Part shown: in pieces, positions 7,526 through 10,227 of the stretch
Position numbering within the stretch: the first letter of the stretch is position 1
Layout: every line of letters starts with the position of its first letter
Source of the DNA: an uncultured Clostridia bacterium
GTDB taxonomy: Bacteria; Bacillota; Clostridia; Christensenellales; Borkfalkiaceae
DNA length: 10,227 nt
Direction: 5' to 3'
NCBI GenBank assembly: GCA_947088135.1
Contig: CAMUFJ010000043.1
Coordinates: 1 to 10,227 of the forward strand
The notes under the pieces: model-generated
The model's database searches: none
What the model was told of the DNA's origin: nothing
What the model saw: only the letters and a program-made list of their open reading frames with translations
Made by a program: the position numbers and the translations under genes

Positions 7526-8395
7526 ATGAATTATACGAAACCGTTTATCCGTCGTCGATTTGCACATAATGTACGTATGGAAAAGACGAAAAAGGGGAAC
7601 GTTTTTGTTCGCGGATTCGAATGGGGAAGGAGTGCGCTCGGCGTGCTGTCCCGAAACCGATATACCACGCTTGCGGGAACGCTGGTGTTCTTTCTGATTT
7701 TGTCGATCGTTCCGTTTTTGTTTTGGCTCTCATTGTTGTTCGGTACGGCGGGCATACAGACGGAGGTCATCTTGGAGCTCGAACTCTTCGGTTGGGCGAA
7801 AGATTTTCTGCTCTTTTTAAAGGAGAATGCGGAAGGGGCGACAGCGGGTGTGAGCGTGCTTTTTTTGGCAACGACGCTTTGGTCTAGTTCGAGCTTTTTT
7901 TACCATTTGCGCCGCAGCGGGGAAATTATTTACGGTTACAACCGCGTAAAAAATGGCTGGCGGGTGCGTGTTTCCGCGTTTCTCGTAACGCTTTGCATCT
8001 TGCTCTATTTCGTTGTAACGGGTAGCGCGCTTATCGGCGCGATTATTGTGAGCCGTTATTTGCAGCCCTACATCGCTTATCCCGTGCTGTATTCGTTGGT
8101 GCTTGTTGCCGGCTTCTTTGCCGCGTGGATCTTGAACGGTTATATTTGTCCTTACCGCTCGTCGCCCTCCGACACGGTGCTCGGCAGCTTTTATACGGCG
8201 ATTGCTTGGCTTTTGACTTCCGCAATATTTTCCGTTTATTTGAGATTTACGAATACCGAACGCCTGTACGGCGCTCTTTCCACCGTCGTCGTATTTTTAA
8301 TTTGGCTGTATTGGCTGATGATTTGCTTTACTTCGGGCGTGATTTACAATTGCCGCCGCATGGAGCTGAGCGGAAAAGAGCATAAAAAACTATAA
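7526..8395 (+). CDS. YihY/virulence factor BrkB family integral membrane protein
   Basis: A 289-residue membrane protein with six hydrophobic segments, at about residues 50-73, 107-130, 149-174, 185-208, 218-241 and 248-275. Length, six-helix layout and the final segment (YGALSTVVVFLIWLYW and what follows) match the YihY/BrkB family. That family was once misnamed ribonuclease BN, and its biochemical role is not established. The start is uncertain: ATG 7526 is the first after an in-frame stop at 7517-7519, while ATG 7577 would shorten it by 17 residues. Neither has a recognisable ribosome binding site, and I see no good promoter between the tuf terminator and the gene. The start codon is 194 nt after the tuf stop. 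The lipoprotein promoter begins 6 nt after its stop codon. Confidence 0.85.
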   Translation: MNYTKPFIRRRFAHNVRMEKTKKGNVFVRGFEWGRSALGVLSRNRYTTLAGTLVFFLILSIVPFLFWLSLLFGTAGIQTEVILELELFGWAKDFLLFLKENAEGATAGVSVLFLATTLWSSSSFFYHLRRSGEIIYGYNRVKNGWRVRVSAFLVTLCILLYFVVTGSALIGAIIVSRYLQPYIAYPVLYSLVLVAGFFAAWILNGYICPYRSSPSDTVLGSFYTAIAWLLTSAIFSVYLRFTNTERLYGALSTVVVFLIWLYWLMICFTSGVIYNCRRMELSGKEHKKL

Positions 8396-8400
8396 AATGC

Positions 8401-8429
8401 TTGACATTTTGTCCGTAACAATATAAGAT
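8401..8429 (+). promoter_or_regulatory. Sigma-A promoter of the InlB-repeat lipoprotein gene
   Basis: A perfect TTGACA (8401-8406), a 17-bp spacer and TAAGAT (8424-8429). It begins 6 nt after the YihY stop codon. Transcription would start near 8436, giving a leader of about 25 nt to the ATG at 8461. This argues against the upstream ATG at 8431, which would lie before the start of the transcript. Confidence 0.8.
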
Positions 8430-8460
8430 TATGTTAAGAATAATATTACGGAGAAAAAAC

Positions 8461-10050
8461 ATGAGAAAAATAGCGGCATTCCTATTAGGAGCGCTTTTCT
8501 TATTTTCGGCAACGGCTTGCGGCGAAACGGAAAGCTCATATAAAATCAGTTACGCTCATGCGGGACAAATTTACGAAATTTCGGTTGACGGCGGAAGCCT
8601 TTTCCGCATCGCGGAAATCCCGCAAAAGACGGGGCATGATTTTAAGGGATTGTTCGATGCAAAAGAGGGCGGTACGCAGTACGTCGATGAATCGGGTGTC
8701 AGCTTGGAAGCCTTTTCGGCGGGGAAGGATCTTGTCCTCTATCCGCAGTTTGTGCCGAAAAGCTATACTTTGGAGCTTGATTATCGCGGCGGAACGTCCG
8801 ATCCGCTTACGCTGGCGGTGAGCGTTACATACGGAGCAGAGGTTGCGGGTTTGCCTGTAAACGTGACGCAGGAAAATAAACGCTTTCTCGGTTGGTTTAC
8901 GGAAACGGAGGGGCGTGGCGAGCAAATTGCCGACGACAAGGGTGTTTTGACAAAGAAAAAAACGCTCAACGAACAAAATTACGATTTGCCTGAGGACGGA
9001 AAAATTTACCTTTTCGCGCATTATGCGGAGGGGAATTACAAAATTTCCTTTCATTACGGCGACGGATATTCCGACGAGTTGAGTTATGCCGTTCGCGGCG
9101 CGTTGATACGCGATATCATGCCGAAAAAACAGGTTGCGGGACGCTACGTGTTGAATTGGTCTACCGTGCCGAACGACACGGATATGACGCATATGGTAAC
9201 AGTGGTTTCGGGCGATACCGAATTGTACCCCTGCCGTTATGGCTACGGCATTGTTTATGAAACGGGCGGAGGAGAGCAAATTCCCGTAACCGTTCTGCCT
9301 GCGGGAGAAAGCCTCAACTTGCCTACGCCGAAGCGCGACGGGTATATCTTTATGGGTTGGGAGAAAAAGGACGGGACTGCGTTCGAGGCTTCCGTGATGC
9401 CGGCGGATAATTTGACGTTGGTAGCCTGCTGGAAGAAGGAGTTGCCCAAGCTCACGTTTGACGTAAACGGCGGTACGCCCGTAGAAGGAATTACGGCGAA
9501 CGAGGGAGATTCCATTCGTCTGCCTTCCACTTCGCGTGACGGATATGAATTTGCGGGCTGGTACTGCGCGGACGGAAGCAAATTCACGGCGGAGGTCATG
9601 CCGTCGTCCAGTGTTGCGCTTACGGCAAGGTGGCGCAAGCGGCAGAGCGTTACGCGCACGCTTACGAACGGAACGAAGTCCGTTTCAAGCTCTAAAACGG
9701 GTATCCTTTTCACGATCGACCTTTCGGAATACCTCGACGGCAACGATACGACGGAGATTTCTTTCAGCGTTTCCTATAATTTGAAGGTGAAAAGCTATAT
9801 TATTTTCGGTGCGCCCACCTGGTTTGACTTCAAATTTTACAGCCGAAACGAGGTTAACGACACTTATAAATTCGGCGACGCCGTCTGCACGTGGAGCGGA
9901 GAATACGGTAACGTAACCAACAAGTATTTCAGTACAAATTTAACAGGCAACAAAATTTATATCGCGGCGGATTCCAACACATGGGTTCCCGGATACGAAA
10001 TCTCCAATTTCTCCGTTGTCATGTCGTTTACGGAAAATAAATTAGTTTAA
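8461..10050 (+). CDS. Secreted lipoprotein with InlB-type (Listeria-Bacteroides) repeats
   Basis: A 529-residue precursor. The N terminus has MRK, a hydrophobic core (4-15) and SATAC with Cys20 as the likely lipidated residue, so the protein is probably exported by Sec and anchored to the outer face of the membrane. The mature part contains about five repeats of the InlB B-repeat type (Flg_new): about 27-99, 102-188, 193-259, 262-326 and 328-392. The last two are the clearest, with the pattern FDVNGGTP, then RDGYEFAGWY, then a Met-Pro, then LTARW. Repeats 1-3 are diverged. Residues 395-529 form a separate domain rich in Ser, Thr and aromatics, probably beta, with no family I recognise; it may be the functional end. 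There is no LPXTG or other cell-wall anchor. The start is supported by GGAG (8450-8453) 7 nt before the ATG. Such proteins often bind host or surface ligands, but the ligand here is unknown. Confidence 0.9.
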   Translation: MRKIAAFLLGALFLFSATACGETESSYKISYAHAGQIYEISVDGGSLFRIAEIPQKTGHDFKGLFDAKEGGTQYVDESGVSLEAFSAGKDLVLYPQFVPKSYTLELDYRGGTSDPLTLAVSVTYGAEVAGLPVNVTQENKRFLGWFTETEGRGEQIADDKGVLTKKKTLNEQNYDLPEDGKIYLFAHYAEGNYKISFHYGDGYSDELSYAVRGALIRDIMPKKQVAGRYVLNWSTVPNDTDMTHMVTVVSGDTELYPCRYGYGIVYETGGGEQIPVTVLPAGESLNLPTPKRDGYIFMGWEKKDGTAFEASVMPADNLTLVACWKKELPKLTFDVNGGTPVEGITANEGDSIRLPSTSRDGYEFAGWYCADGSKFTAEVMPSSSVALTARWRKRQSVTRTLTNGTKSVSSSKTGILFTIDLSEYLDGNDTTEISFSVSYNLKVKSYIIFGAPTWFDFKFYSRNEVNDTYKFGDAVCTWSGEYGNVTNKYFSTNLTGNKIYIAADSNTWVPGYEISNFSVVMSFTENKLV

Positions 10051-10134
10051 TTGGTTAAAAAAACGCCCGCGCTTTTACGGTAATTCCCATAGGGAATTTA
10101 ATAAAACGCAAATAAAAAGATTTAGGCATAGCGT

Positions 10135-10163
10135 TTGTGTTCTTTCATTTTTCATGATATAAT
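10135..10163 (+). promoter_or_regulatory. Sigma-A promoter of the gene at the right edge, extended -10
   Basis: A consensus TATAAT (10158-10163) preceded by TGA, an extended -10, with a partial -35 element TTGTGT (10135-10140) at 17 bp. Transcription would start near 10170, about 36 nt before the ATG at 10206. A perfect 7-bp inverted repeat with a 3-nt centre (10082-10098) lies about 37 bp upstream of the -35. It has no T run and could be an operator or a weak hairpin. Confidence 0.75.
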
Positions 10164-10205
10164 GATTGTACGATAAACAGTAATTTACAAGTGAGGCGAG
10201 AAATT

Positions 10206-10227
10206 ATGAACACCGAAATTCAGGTTG
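10206..10227 (+). CDS. Start of an unidentified gene (3' end outside window)
   Basis: Only seven codons are visible, MNTEIQV. The start is credible because GAGG (10193-10196) lies 9 nt upstream and a strong promoter precedes it. The product cannot be identified from this fragment. Confidence 0.6.

Noticed and set aside
8431..8460. Upstream ATG extension of the lipoprotein gene
   Set aside because: It lies before the predicted transcription start and would put extra residues ahead of a clean signal peptide that has its own GGAG.
10060..10076. GC-rich stretch ending in TTTT after the lipoprotein gene as a terminator
   Set aside because: The only stem is three pairs with a 2-nt loop, too small to be credible. 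I see no convincing terminator for this gene.

Overview
The window looks like chromosomal DNA from a Gram-positive-type bacterium, most likely an uncultured member of the Bacillota (class Clostridia). The case rests on strong AGGAGG-type ribosome binding sites, sigma-A promoters with 17-bp spacers, U-tract terminators, a YbiT/YkpA-type ABC-F protein, a Sec/lipobox lipoprotein with InlB-type repeats, and mid-range base composition. The lineage below class is inference. All recognisable genes are on the + strand. I see no tRNA, rRNA, CRISPR array, insertion sequence or phage gene.

Layout: (1) 3-701 is the 3' part of a low-complexity Met/Pro/Gln-rich gene with a short coiled coil, closed by a strong terminator (725-762). 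(2) 896-2470 is an ABC-F ATPase with its own extended -10 promoter. (3) 2517-7375 is a complete str operon in the order rpsL (S12), rpsG (S7), fusA (EF-G), tuf (EF-Tu). It has a near-consensus promoter before rpsL, a second strong promoter before tuf, and a UUCG-loop terminator after tuf. (4) 7526-8395 is a YihY/BrkB-family six-helix membrane protein. (5) 8461-10050 is a secreted lipoprotein with about five InlB-type repeats and an unrecognised C-terminal domain. (6) 10206 onward is the first seven codons of another gene behind its own promoter.

The core is translation machinery: S12 and S7 of the small subunit, the two elongation GTPases, and upstream an ABC-F factor of a family that acts on ribosomes. 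The most unusual part is RNA rather than protein. The rpsL-rpsG gap is 271 nt and rich in potential structure. It includes a possible pseudoknot, and its 5' arm can also pair, over 15 bp with one bulge, with the mRNA segment just before the rpsL ribosome binding site. This suggests a switch-like control element in the str operon. Also notable are a promoter whose start site lies inside the stem of a terminator (2517-2579) and an ABC-F protein in which both halves of one ATP site appear lost.
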